From Paenibacillus sp. FSL R5-0341 (GTDB lineage Bacteria > Bacillota > Bacilli > Paenibacillales > Paenibacillaceae): a stretch of DNA of 64,000 bases. Where the stretch lies: positions 3,162,001 to 3,226,000 of the forward strand of contig NZ_CP150241.1 of NCBI RefSeq assembly GCF_037975235.1, read 5' to 3'. Position numbers and translations under genes: made by a program. Below the pieces are notes generated by a model. The model worked only from the letters and a program-made list of their open reading frames with translations, was not told where the DNA came from and did not search any database. Below are positions 34,633 to 43,026 of the stretch, piece after piece; the first letter of the stretch is position 1, and each line of letters opens with the position of its first letter.

Positions 34633-36336
34633 GTGAAGAAGTTCATGACATCTTGTAAACTTGTACTCGTTCTGGCTTTATTGATCACAATTGCTCCATG
34701 GGGAGGCAGTCGCGCCGAAGCATGGGTGGGCATGCCGATGGGCAAGCTGCACGTAAACGGCAAAAACCTGGTGAACAGCAACAACCAGCCTGTGCTTCTG
34801 AACGGTTGGCATCAACCTTCAGGTGCCTACTGGACATATCAGGACAGCAATTATTATCTCAACCTGCACGGCAATAACCGTCATGCAGCTACACTGGCTT
34901 ATCTGAAAGACATTACCGATACATTTGCGGACACCAGCCCGAAATATGGAAGCAATCATGGCTGGAATATGAATCAGGTACGTCTGTTCATCGATCGTCA
35001 GGACATGGGAGATGTGGCTGCTGGTACATATAACTTTGCCGGTGTGCAGACCGTTACGCAAAATGTAATTATTCCGTACATTCAATATGCCAAAACAAAA
35101 GGTGTCTATGTTGTCCTGGGACTGGACTTCACATTGAAGGATGATCAGGCAACAACACCTGCCAACCTGCAAAAATTCAACGAAATCTGGGGTTATCTCG
35201 CTTCACGCCCGGAGATCAAAAGTGCAGACAACGTTCACTTCGAACTGATCAACGAACCAGTGAAATCCTATGCCAATGGACATTGGGGTGGATACAACGG
35301 GGAAAATGACTTTGTGGATCACTGGAATGACTTGCGTAATTTCCAAAATTCCATGATTTCAACGATTCGCAGCAAAGGTGCGGACAATGTCATCTGGGCG
35401 GCAGGTCTGGGATACAACCAATTTTACAGCTTGACGGCAAGCCATCCATTGACTGATCCGCTCAATAACTATGGATATGCGGTTCACTGGTACCCTGGTT
35501 ACGGCGCATATGACAACTTCTCTATCCTGCAAGACCAGTGGAATACCAACGTGAAGGCAGCCGCTGACAAGTATCCGATTAATATTACCGAGGTAACCTG
35601 GTTTAAAAACAAACCTGGCGATTCGGCCTATTGGAACTTGTTTAATGGCAGCAATGAAGGTTTTGGGACGAATACCAAAACAATCTTTAACGCAGCAGGC
35701 AATGTCAGCATTGCAGCTCATATGAACGGATTCATTCTAAGTGAAGGACCACGAAGCTCCTTTGCCGACCCAACGGCTGGACTGAAATGGGATGGAGATG
35801 CTTCACGGAGTGCCATGGGACGTTTCCTGTTCAACTGGTACCATGAACGTGCTCAGACTTACCCGGGCAGTGGAACAGGTGGACCAACAACAGGTCTTGT
35901 ATCCGGTGCAACCTATAAAATTGTAGCCCGGCATTCCAACAAGGTTATTGATGTCCCAGGTGGTCAAAACGAAAACAATCTTCAGCTCCAGCAGTGGAGT
36001 GATCTGGGCGGCAACCCTCAGAAGTGGGTACTGACCTCGATCGGCAGCGGAAACTACACTTTGACAAGTGTGAACTCACCTGACAAAGTCATCGACATTC
36101 GCAACGGTACCAACACCAATGGGGAAGTGGTCCAGCTCATGGGCAATCTGAACACAACCGCTCAGCATTTCAAAGTGAATGACCTTGGAAACGGATACTG
36201 GAGTATCATCAACGTGAACAGCAACAAAGCGGTGGAGGTAACAGCGTCCTCGACGGCAGACGGAGCGAAATTGCAACAAAACGTTTTTACGAATGCAACG
36301 AACCAGCAATGGAAGTTTATTGCTGTTAACAACTAA
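34633..36336 (+). CDS. Secreted GH5-family endoglycanase with C-terminal ricin-type lectin domain
   Basis: 567 residues with a GTG start and GGAGG seven bases upstream. The signal peptide covers about residues 1-30 (LVLVLALLITIAPWGGSRAEA). The GH5-like barrel spans about 35-425, with acid/base E208 in HFELINEPV and nucleophile E320 in PINITEVTWF. After a Gly/Thr linker (PGSGTGGPTTG) a ricin-type trefoil (about 435-567) has repeated QxW-type motifs (LQLQQW, QKW, QQWKF). It acts outside the cell on a plant or fungal polysaccharide, and the subfamily, so the substrate, is not clear. It follows the dual importer operon and probably makes its substrates. A strong terminator follows. Confidence 0.88.
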   Translation: MKKFMTSCKLVLVLALLITIAPWGGSRAEAWVGMPMGKLHVNGKNLVNSNNQPVLLNGWHQPSGAYWTYQDSNYYLNLHGNNRHAATLAYLKDITDTFADTSPKYGSNHGWNMNQVRLFIDRQDMGDVAAGTYNFAGVQTVTQNVIIPYIQYAKTKGVYVVLGLDFTLKDDQATTPANLQKFNEIWGYLASRPEIKSADNVHFELINEPVKSYANGHWGGYNGENDFVDHWNDLRNFQNSMISTIRSKGADNVIWAAGLGYNQFYSLTASHPLTDPLNNYGYAVHWYPGYGAYDNFSILQDQWNTNVKAAADKYPINITEVTWFKNKPGDSAYWNLFNGSNEGFGTNTKTIFNAAGNVSIAAHMNGFILSEGPRSSFADPTAGLKWDGDASRSAMGRFLFNWYHERAQTYPGSGTGGPTTGLVSGATYKIVARHSNKVIDVPGGQNENNLQLQQWSDLGGNPQKWVLTSIGSGNYTLTSVNSPDKVIDIRNGTNTNGEVVQLMGNLNTTAQHFKVNDLGNGYWSIINVNSNKAVEVTASSTADGAKLQQNVFTNATNQQWKFIAVNN

Positions 36337-36346
36337 ATCAACAATA

Positions 36347-36392
36347 GAAAACGGACCCCATTCGCATGTTCTGCGAGTGGAGTCCGTTTTTG
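36347..36392. terminator. Strong bidirectional hairpin terminator
   Basis: A long stem (AAAACGGAC arm at 36348, GTCCGTTTT arm near 36382, with an inner TCGCA/TGCGA pairing) lies between the convergent GH5 and GH8 genes. Confidence 0.85.
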
Positions 36393-36425
36393 CGTTTAGA
36401 AATAGTCGTATACAGATCATTGATG

Positions 36426-37568
36426 TTAGTAAATACGATATCGGCCGCTCAGTGCGAGCATGCTGAAAAAATACAGGCAATTGTCGTAATAACGTCGCTC
36501 TCCCTGACGCAGAGGTGTGTTCCAGAACTTACGAACGAATGTGTCAGCATGTGGACCATCAGCAGCAAGTGAAGCCATGGCATTGGTAGCCAGCAAACCT
36601 ACAGGATGCAGTGAAGCTTCGTTGAAGGGTTCACCTTCTATTGTATAACGACGATAATCGGACATTTCAATATCACTGAAGAAGGATTGAATCCGGTTGG
36701 ATTGTTCGATCTGCCAGTGATCCTTGCGGAACCACTCCCAGTCCAGCGCAATATTGGCAGCAGTACGATATGCATCACTGTAAAAATGCCTGAAATCTCC
36801 ATGTGGCTGTATTGGAGCCGGAGAGCCGTCATAGTTCGCGTATTCAGGTGAAAGTCCGGTTACGGGATGGCAAGCTGTATGCAGATAAGCCCGACTTGCT
36901 GCCGCCGCTTCATTCCAAAAAGCCTGATCAGCGTCATCCGCATATATAGCGAACAGTTCATAAAAATGAGGCAGATGGTAGGAGGGATCGCTAAACGGTG
37001 TCTCGGGTATGAATTTGATCAGTTTTGTTTCCGGGTCCCACATGGGGTCACCTTCGCCGTCTTCGCCCTGATGTATACAGGCACTAAGGATCTTGCGGGC
37101 TTGTGCCTTGTAATCATAAGGTTCAGCGCCATCGCCCCAGCGGTTGGAGGCAAAAAAAAGCGCCATGGCAAAGAACTCTTCACCGTCCGGCGCCGGTCCT
37201 TGCGACAAGCGTGTTCCGTCAGGCTTGCAATGCCAAGCGAAGTAATCTTTGTATCGACCCTCGGTATGCTGCATAAACGTGTGGGAGAAATTCCAGAGTC
37301 GGTCAAATTCTTCTTTTTTGTCCATTTGCACAGCCATCATCATGCCATAAGACATACCTTCAGAGCGAACATCGAAATTACCGGTATCCAGCAAATAGCC
37401 TTTGTCCTCATCCATGGGATAGTATATTCGAGTATTCTCATCGCCATAAAACAACTCTTTCCATGTGTCTTCCAATCTGGTGGTAATTTCATTCTCATCA
37501 TAGCCTAATTCGAGAAACAGATTCGTATATGTACGCGTATGCAATGCATCCTGTCCCGTGATATTCAT
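36426..37568 (-). CDS. GH8 reducing-end xylose-releasing exo-oligoxylanase
   Basis: 380 residues without signal peptide, so cytoplasmic. It is strikingly like the Bacillus halodurans Rex enzyme: GYLLDTGNFDVRSEGMSYGMMMAVQMD, AWHCKPDGTRLSQGPAPDGEE, FSDPSYHLPHFYELF and SLHPVGLLATNAM. The general acid is E70, the proposed base is D265 in HFYSDAYR, and the His in SLHPVGL matches the Rex histidine near 319 that blocks polymer binding. It removes xylose from the reducing end of short xylo-oligosaccharides after import. AAGGAG precedes the start. A cre near-match lies 60 bases upstream of the start codon. Confidence 0.95.
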   Translation of the reverse strand: MNITGQDALHTRTYTNLFLELGYDENEITTRLEDTWKELFYGDENTRIYYPMDEDKGYLLDTGNFDVRSEGMSYGMMMAVQMDKKEEFDRLWNFSHTFMQHTEGRYKDYFAWHCKPDGTRLSQGPAPDGEEFFAMALFFASNRWGDGAEPYDYKAQARKILSACIHQGEDGEGDPMWDPETKLIKFIPETPFSDPSYHLPHFYELFAIYADDADQAFWNEAAAASRAYLHTACHPVTGLSPEYANYDGSPAPIQPHGDFRHFYSDAYRTAANIALDWEWFRKDHWQIEQSNRIQSFFSDIEMSDYRRYTIEGEPFNEASLHPVGLLATNAMASLAADGPHADTFVRKFWNTPLRQGERRYYDNCLYFFSMLALSGRYRIY

Positions 37569-37627
37569 GGATACTCTCCTTCGTCAATGTGGTTTTCAAA
37601 AATTATAACATGGAAATAGTATACAAA

Positions 37628-37642
37628 TTAAAGCGTTTACAT
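37628..37642 (-). promoter_or_regulatory. Near-match to the CcpA cre consensus
   Basis: TTAAAGCGTTTACAT (plus strand) fits 14 of 15 positions of cre on the minus strand. It lies between the divergent GH8 gene and the SGNH-esterase gene and could repress either. The 290-base interval 37569-37858 also holds the hairpin at 37761 and no gene. Confidence 0.45.
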
Positions 37643-37760
37643 GAAAAATTATAGGTGTTCGATTCGATGTGTTATGCTAGTCAACTTGAAATGATATAGT
37701 GGTAAAAATTCTATACTTTGCCAGGTTGTTGTAAAATTATGTAAGGGATACACTTTGGGA

Positions 37761-37805
37761 GAAGGATCACACCTGAACTAATCATAACGCAAGCTGTGAT
37801 CCTTC
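37761..37805 (+). other. Leader hairpin with 11-bp perfect arms
   Basis: GAAGGATCACA (37761-37771) pairs perfectly with TGTGATCCTTC (37795-37805), separated by a 23-nt loop. There is no T run, so it is not a simple terminator. It sits in the leader of the SGNH-esterase gene and may act as an RNA structure or an operator. Confidence 0.4.
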
Positions 37806-37858
37806 ACATGTTGTTCGAGAATGATCAGAATCTAGCGGAAAGGAGGTGACGGCGAGTT

Positions 37859-39142
37859 ATGCTTCAGGATTCAGGAGACACAGGTGGGAACACGGAATTC
37901 ACTGCACCGCGGGATCCAGTGGGAGTGACAGAGTCGATAGTCAAGCCTGATATTGACTTTGAATCACATGGATATCGCGATATGATTACCCGATCTCTTC
38001 TGAACAAAGGGAATAATGTCAGATTAAAACGAGCTATTGAGAAGGCAAAAAACGGCGAGCCTGTTGCGATGGCTTTCATTGGAGGTTCCATTACCCAAGG
38101 TGCTGGTTCGGCACCGATTCATCTCCAAAGTTACGCTTATCGGTCGTATGAGTCGTTCAAGTTTATGTTTGCGCTTTCAAAAGAGAGTCCGGTACATCTA
38201 ATTAAAGCAGGTGTGGGTGGTACACCTTCAGAACTGGGGATTGTACGCTATGACCGGGATGTGCTACGGGAAGGTATCGTTCAGCCGGATATTGTGATTA
38301 TCGAATTCGCAGTCAATGACGCAGACGATGAAACCCAAGGCAATTGTTACGAGAGTCTGGTGCTCAAAGCACTTGCTGCCGATAACAAGCCAGCGGTCAT
38401 CTTGTTATTCAGTGTATTCGAAAATGACTGGAATCTTCAGGATCGTCTCGCTCCGGTGGGCTGGCACTATGACCTGCCAATGGTAAGTGTAAAGGACGCT
38501 GTCGTAGCTCAGTTCCACAAGACAAAAGGTGAGGGCAACGTTATTTCCAAAAAGCAATTTTTCCATGATATATATCATCCGACTAACTTGGGGCATCGGA
38601 TCATGGCCGATAGTTTGGAATACTTGTTCGACGTGACGAATCGCTCTGAGTGGGACGAGCAAGATCATGATATTGAAAAAGCGCCGTTAATTGGAAATGA
38701 CTTTGTGGATGTAAAGTTGTTGGATCGGAAAAACGGCAACGATATCGCCCGAATCGATGCAGGTTCTTTTGATAAAACGGATACGGATCTGCAGATGGCG
38801 GAGATGGATGCTCATGACTATGGTACACCCCAGTTCCCCAACAACTGGATGCGAACGGGAGAAGGAAACGATGCCCAGCGCAGCTTTAAGATAAGTTTGC
38901 GATGCAAACGACTTATCCTGGTCTTCAAGGACTCTGGTCACGACGAAGTTGGAACCGCACAGATCAGGATAGATGGGAAATTCGTCAAACAAGTCGATCC
39001 ACGTCAGGTGAACTGGACCCATTGTCATGCCACACTCCTGCTTAACGAAGTGCATGTTGGAGAGCACTCCATTGAGATTGAAATGGCAGAAGGCCATGAA
39101 CATAAATGCTTCACCATTTTGGGCTTTGGCTATGTGGATTAA
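37859..39142 (+). CDS. SGNH/GDSL-family esterase, probable intracellular acetyl-xylan (oligosaccharide) esterase
   Basis: 427 residues without signal peptide. The SGNH blocks are block I IGGSITQGAG (Ser), block II GVGGTPSELG (Gly), block III EFAVNDAD (Asn), and block V HDIYHPTNLGH (Asp/His). About residues 275-427 form a beta-rich extra domain of the type seen in CE2/SGNH carbohydrate esterases (IDAGSFDKTDTDLQ ... GTAQIRIDGKFVKQ). It probably removes acetyl groups from imported xylo-oligosaccharides. A very strong AGGAGGTGA precedes the start. It is the first of three plus-strand genes for xylan removal (esterase, feruloyl esterase, xylanase). A fragment resembling this gene lies at 41772-41858. 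Confidence 0.9.
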   Translation: MLQDSGDTGGNTEFTAPRDPVGVTESIVKPDIDFESHGYRDMITRSLLNKGNNVRLKRAIEKAKNGEPVAMAFIGGSITQGAGSAPIHLQSYAYRSYESFKFMFALSKESPVHLIKAGVGGTPSELGIVRYDRDVLREGIVQPDIVIIEFAVNDADDETQGNCYESLVLKALAADNKPAVILLFSVFENDWNLQDRLAPVGWHYDLPMVSVKDAVVAQFHKTKGEGNVISKKQFFHDIYHPTNLGHRIMADSLEYLFDVTNRSEWDEQDHDIEKAPLIGNDFVDVKLLDRKNGNDIARIDAGSFDKTDTDLQMAEMDAHDYGTPQFPNNWMRTGEGNDAQRSFKISLRCKRLILVFKDSGHDEVGTAQIRIDGKFVKQVDPRQVNWTHCHATLLLNEVHVGEHSIEIEMAEGHEHKCFTILGFGYVD

Positions 39143-39169
39143 CTGAGGGTTGATAGTCACTCGTAGTGA

Positions 39170-39964
<795 letters not shown>

Positions 39965-40034
39965 AACCGCCGGGGAATCTCATATCGGTTGGCGTTTCAC
40001 CTAAATCTATTAAAATATCAGGAGGTACCATCCT

Positions 40035-40670
40035 ATGTTCAAATTCAGCAAAAAATTAATGACTGTTGTTCTTGCAGCTTCCATGAGTTTTGGCGTCTTT
40101 GCAGCAACATCCAGCGCTGCAACAGATTATTGGCAAAATTGGACAGATGGCGGAGGTACGGTCAACGCCGTGAATGGATCGGGCGGGAATTACAGCGTGA
40201 ATTGGCAGAATGTAGGTAACTTTGTGGTCGGGAAAGGGTGGACATCTGGCACGCCGAATCGTGTAGTCAATTACAATGCAGGTGTATTCTCTCCATCGGG
40301 TAACGGATACCTGACCTTCTATGGTTGGACCAGAAACGCTCTAATTGAATACTACGTGGTGGATAGCTGGGGAACGTATCGTCCAACCGGAACGTACAAG
40401 GGCTCTATGACTAGTGATGGCGGCACATACGACATCTATACAACGATGAGATACAATGCACCTTCCATTGATGGTACGCAGACCTTCCCTCAGTATTGGA
40501 GTGTTAGACAGTCCAAGAGACCGATTGGAGTCAACTCTACCATTACGTTCAGCAATCATGTGAATGCTTGGGCAAGCAAAGGGATGAACCTTGGAAATAG
40601 TTGGTCCTATCAGGTGATGGCGACGGAGGGTTATCAGAGCAGCGGAAGTGCTAACGTAACTGTTTGGTAA
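40035..40670 (+). CDS. xynA: GH11 endo-1,4-beta-xylanase, secreted
   Basis: 211 residues, close to Bacillus subtilis XynA (213). A signal peptide covers residues 1-28 and cleaves at SSAATDYW. The catalytic Glu residues are E105 in [13 protein letters not shown] and E198 in [11 protein letters not shown]. The thumb motif [16 protein letters not shown] and the HVNAWAS loop are intact. It cuts the xylan backbone outside the cell, giving the oligosaccharides handled by the GH8, GH43 and esterase enzymes and by the importer. AGGAGG lies ten bases before the ATG. It is the third gene of the esterase-xylanase group. Confidence 0.97.
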   Translation: MFKFSKKLMTVVLAASMSFGVFAATSSAATDYWQNWTDGGGTVNAVNGSGGNYSVNWQNVGNFVVGKGWTSGTPNRVVNYNAGVFSPSGNGYLTFYGWTRNALIEYYVVDSWGTYRPTGTYKGSMTSDGGTYDIYTTMRYNAPSIDGTQTFPQYWSVRQSKRPIGVNSTITFSNHVNAWASKGMNLGNSWSYQVMATEGYQSSGSANVTVW

Positions 40671-40808
40671 AAATGACGATCTGATGCAGATGAATGTCTG
40701 CATTTTCATTGGGAATTAATGTATTCCGGAAGCGTTGAGGACCGCTATTCACCAGACTAACGGCCCTCGACGTTCCTGAATTCAAGCTTAGCATAGGAGG
40801 ATAGTCAA

Positions 40809-41648
40809 ATGAGAAAGCTGGTATGGTTAACTTTAATCGCCATGGTTGTTAGTCTAAGTGCCTGTTCAGCGAGTAATTCTGAATTAAATGATGATATGGT
40901 ATTCGTCGAAGAAGGAGCGTTCAAGAACAGTAAGTCAAGTCAAATTGAACGAAATGAAACGATGGATTCCTTCTATATTAGCAAATACGAAGTGACGCAA
41001 CGAGAATGGATGGAGGTCATGGGGGAAAACCCGTCTGGCTTCAAGGGAGATGACCTGCCCGTTGAGATGGTGAGCTGGTATGATGCCGTGGAATACTGTA
41101 ATCAAAAGAGCATCAAAGAGAACCTGAAACCTTATTACAATATAGACAAAGACACACAGGACAAGAATAATCACAATGAAAACGACAATATAAAATGGAC
41201 CGTAACGATGAATGAGGATGCTAACGGCTACCGTTTACCAACAGAAGCAGAATGGGAGTACGCTGCAAGCGGAGGTCAAAAGAGCTTAGATTACACCTAC
41301 AGTGGAAGTAATAATCCGGATGAAGTGGCTTGGTACTGGAAAAATGCTGGTGACACCGTACTGACTGGTGACTGGAGCTGGCCCGCTATTGAGAGCAATC
41401 GTAATCAAACCCAAAAGGTCGGTACTCAGAAGCCTAATGAGTTAGGAATCTATGATATGTCTGGAAACGTGAGAGAATGGTGCTGGGACTGGTACAGTGA
41501 TTCAGAGAGTGCAGATCATTCTTGGCGAGTTGTAAAAGGCGGTGGTTGGATTGGCGGCGTCAATAACAATGAAATCTTATTCCGAGGTAAATTCGATGCG
41601 AATGGTTATGGTCCTGATCAAGGATTTCGAATCGTGCGTGGAGAATAA
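40809..41648 (+). CDS. SUMF1/formylglycine-generating-enzyme-like lipoprotein
   Basis: 279 residues. A lipoprotein signal (VVSLSAC, C19) anchors it outside. The SUMF1-type domain is EVTQREWMEVMGENPSGFKGDDLPVEMVSWYDAVEYC ... NGYRLPTEAEWEYAASGG ... GNVREWCWDWY ... GFRIVRGE. True sulfatase-modifying enzymes use two Cys and a copper or calcium site. Here I cannot confirm the active-site Cys pair, and many bacterial members instead bind other proteins or ligands. It follows xynA by 138 bases with its own GGAGG, and precedes a regulator gene. A role in the xylan locus is not evident. Confidence 0.85.
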   Translation: MRKLVWLTLIAMVVSLSACSASNSELNDDMVFVEEGAFKNSKSSQIERNETMDSFYISKYEVTQREWMEVMGENPSGFKGDDLPVEMVSWYDAVEYCNQKSIKENLKPYYNIDKDTQDKNNHNENDNIKWTVTMNEDANGYRLPTEAEWEYAASGGQKSLDYTYSGSNNPDEVAWYWKNAGDTVLTGDWSWPAIESNRNQTQKVGTQKPNELGIYDMSGNVREWCWDWYSDSESADHSWRVVKGGGWIGGVNNNEILFRGKFDANGYGPDQGFRIVRGE

Positions 41649-41771
41649 CCTCCTTTTCCGAAAGGGGCAAGCCCACAGTTCAACCTATACTTCATCGGGT
41701 GAAAACCTATAATTCCTCAGGTTGTTGTGTGCAATTGTAAGCGTTACACTTGAATTGCATATGATGAACGT

Positions 41772-41858
41772 TGGGTTCTTCGAGTTGGGCGAGCAGACAA
41801 CAATCCTGCAGTTGTTCTGCTGTTTAGTGTGTTCGAGAACGACGGGAATCTACTACTC
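41772..41858 (+). pseudogene. Remnant of an SGNH esterase gene
   Basis: Frame 0 here reads PAVVLLFSVFENDGNL, and the intact esterase at 37859 has PAVILLFSVFENDWNL. Over 26 codons, 19 residues agree. The DNA also contains TGTTCGAGAA and GAATCTA. No start, stop or catalytic block remains, so this is a short fossil of a second copy. Its frame is open into the regulator gene at 41910, and the fossil GTG at 41829 can mislead gene callers. Confidence 0.7.
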
Positions 41859-41909
41859 CATATAAACGATTTTCATGTAAGTGATCACGGAGGAATGGCA
41901 GGTGAGGTA

Positions 41910-43022
41910 ATGTATAAAGTTATTGTCGCGGATGATGAACCGTTTATGCTAGAAGGATGGAGAACGATGATCGACTGGCAAGCTTGTGGGTATGAACTCT
42001 GTGGAACAGCAACGGATGGAGAAGAAGCACTTTCTTTATTCAATGCTGTTGAACCGGATCTTGTGGTCACTGATATCCAAATGCCTGTTATGGATGGTCT
42101 GGGTTTGATCCATACCTTGCGTGAGGATCTTGCCTACACTTCAAAAATTGTTATTGTTACAGGATACTCCGACTTTAATTATGCCAAACAAGCGATACGG
42201 TATCAGGTTGATCAATATGTGCTTAAACCTCTTGTCCCTGAGGAAATTCATCAAATTCTTATGGAAATGATTGAGCCTCTGGACAAACGCAGAGAAGAGC
42301 TCCATCAGCAGGATGATCTCACGTTTACAGATGATGTTCATGTAGATCATCTTGATGAACGACGCGTAAGCGAAGAATATGATTTAGAGCAAATGATGAA
42401 TATCGCTAAAGACATATTGACATTAATTGAAGCGGGAGACACAGATCCGATCGATAATGCCGTGAATAAATTGCTACTGATGACTGAGAAGGCAGAGGTT
42501 TCATTGGAATGGATACACCATGTCATCCGATATATCCATGGCGATCTGCTACGAAAATATGGAAAAAGGGAGGTTTGCAGAGAAATATTATGCGAGAAGG
42601 AATGGCATGAGACTGCAAGTTGGTCTTCCGGCACATTGCAAGAGCTCTGTGTTCGGATATCTGAGCAACTATCCCAGTCTGATCTGAAAAAGTTGGGTAC
42701 AGGGGGCCTTGTTGCGGAAGCAGTCCATGAACTGAAGCAACACTACCGAAGTAAAATTAAATTGCAAGATGTCGCTAATCGTATTCACGTTAATTCTGCC
42801 TATCTGGGCCAGCAATTCAAGCGAGAGATGGGAGTCAGTTTCAGTGACTATGTGCACCAGCTTCGAGTTGAGGAGGCACGCAAACTTCTGCGACGTACCA
42901 ACATGAAAATCACTGACATAGCATTCAAGCTTGGGTATCATGATGCCGAGTATTTTACTCAAAAATTCAGAGCGCATACAGGGGAGCTTCCATCCGTATA
43001 TAAAAACAAAAACCAAGGGTGA
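41910..43022 (+). CDS. YesN-type response regulator (first of triplet)
   Basis: 370 residues from ATG 41910 (AGGTG five bases upstream). The receiver has D8/D9, D55 in LVVTDIQMPV and the Lys in QYVLKPLV. The helix-turn-helix domain is KIKLQDVANRIHVNSAYLGQQF ... KITDIAFKLGYHDAEYFTQKF. It lies four bases before the kinase gene. The shorter start is chosen over GTG 41829, which belongs to the SGNH remnant. Its likely role is to activate the xylan importer genes at 46.5-50.1 kb or the hydrolases, as inferred from position. A second regulator follows the kinase, so which one the kinase phosphorylates is unclear. Confidence 0.9.
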   Translation: MYKVIVADDEPFMLEGWRTMIDWQACGYELCGTATDGEEALSLFNAVEPDLVVTDIQMPVMDGLGLIHTLREDLAYTSKIVIVTGYSDFNYAKQAIRYQVDQYVLKPLVPEEIHQILMEMIEPLDKRREELHQQDDLTFTDDVHVDHLDERRVSEEYDLEQMMNIAKDILTLIEAGDTDPIDNAVNKLLLMTEKAEVSLEWIHHVIRYIHGDLLRKYGKREVCREILCEKEWHETASWSSGTLQELCVRISEQLSQSDLKKLGTGGLVAEAVHELKQHYRSKIKLQDVANRIHVNSAYLGQQFKREMGVSFSDYVHQLRVEEARKLLRRTNMKITDIAFKLGYHDAEYFTQKFRAHTGELPSVYKNKNQG

Positions 43023-43026
43023 TCAC

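Noticed and set aside
34374-34784. Minus-strand ORF across the small ORF and GH5 start
   Set aside because: No ribosome site or recognisable domain, and it overlaps the GH5 signal peptide.
41736-41748. TGTAAGCGTTACA as a cre site
   Set aside because: It is a short TGTAA-GCG-TTACA repeat but lacks one base of the cre spacing, so it fits poorly; it was not annotated as cre.
41829-41912. GTG at 41829 as the start of the response regulator
   Set aside because: The segment before 41910 matches the SGNH esterase, and the regulator domain starts MYKVIVADDE at 41910.
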